This document shows positions 5,979 to 6,054 of a stretch of DNA of 6,054 nucleotides, one piece after another. Made by a program: the position numbers and the translations under genes. Each line of letters opens with the position of its first letter. Position 1 is the stretch's first letter. Origin of the DNA: Candidatus Elarobacter sp. (lineage in GTDB: Bacteria > Vulcanimicrobiota > Vulcanimicrobiia > Vulcanimicrobiales > Vulcanimicrobiaceae); contig JASLGJ010000105.1 in assembly GCA_030150085.1 (NCBI GenBank), forward strand, positions 1 to 6,054, in the 5' to 3' direction. The notes under the pieces were generated by a model. That model was not told the origin of the DNA, did no database searches, and saw nothing but the letters and a program-made list of their open reading frames with translations.

Positions 5979-6054
5979 TTTGCTCTGCGACACCGGCGAG
6001 CATCTACCCCTCGACCCGGGTGTTCTCTGAGCAGGATGTTTACGAACCGCGCTC
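5979..6054 (+). pseudogene. Frameshifted copy of the cysteine synthase C terminus
   Basis: The last bases repeat the end of cysK. TGCGACACCGGCGAGC at 5986-6001 is identical to 4229-4244, and after a one-base shift the frame reads YPSTRVFSEQDVYEP, against [17 protein letters not shown] in cysK. A further base seems lost just before the end, where GCGCTC again matches cysK. SEQD and EP belong to the lineage-specific tail, so the source is a cysK from the same or a close organism. The preceding SLLC resembles other PLP sulfhydrylases. With two shifts in 70 bases and no recognisable catalytic domain upstream, it is broken or badly sequenced. Confidence 0.6.

Noticed and set aside
5671..6030. 119-codon open frame across the right end
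   Set aside because: It crosses the compositionally odd stretch and reads the cysK-like tail out of frame after CDTGE, so it is not a real protein.
1..6054. CRISPR arrays, tRNA or rRNA genes, insertion sequences, origins
   Set aside because: No regularly spaced repeats, tRNA-like folds, rRNA sequence, transposase motifs or origin-type boxes were seen.

Overview
The window is 6,054 bases of very G+C-rich DNA, about 70% over most of its length. It looks like a short, complete metagenomic contig, because a gene is cut at the left edge and the right edge breaks up into gene fragments. A small secreted beta-barrel-like protein and a periplasmic-type cyclophilin suggest a diderm bacterium. The mix of genes would suit a lineage such as Candidatus Eremiobacterota or a similar high-G+C soil phylum, but no marker gene settles this.

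From left to right: (1) the 3' two thirds of a haloacetate/fluoroacetate dehalogenase-type alpha/beta hydrolase (+). (2) A two-gene operon (+) of secreted proteins of unknown function. The first is a Trp/Tyr-rich, Cys-containing protein that I read as a possible TIM barrel; the second is a small exported protein whose ribosome binding site overlaps the first gene's stop codon. (3) Convergent to these, a metallo-beta-lactamase/beta-CASP exonuclease of the DNA-ligase-associated type (-). (4) Divergent from that, cysteine synthase cysK (+). (5) Convergent to cysK, a secreted cyclophilin peptidyl-prolyl isomerase (-). (6) Divergent from that, a small secreted beta-barrel-like protein (+). (7) From about 5504 to the end, a roughly 48-residue fragment of an Lhr-type helicase, then about 330 bases of lower-G+C sequence with no recognisable gene, then a frameshifted copy of the last part of cysK.

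Both convergent gene junctions carry a strong GC hairpin that probably acts as a two-way terminator. The two divergent junctions, each 105-128 bases, must hold the promoters. Most genes are unrelated housekeeping or accessory functions. The only clear operon is the secreted pair. The exonuclease and the Lhr-type fragment belong to families that co-occur in DNA-repair clusters, but no ligase gene is visible.

I do not see a convincing new multi-gene system. The items most worth checking are the secreted pair, the hairpin-rich insertion inside the exonuclease gene, and the scrambled right end, which may be an assembly artefact.
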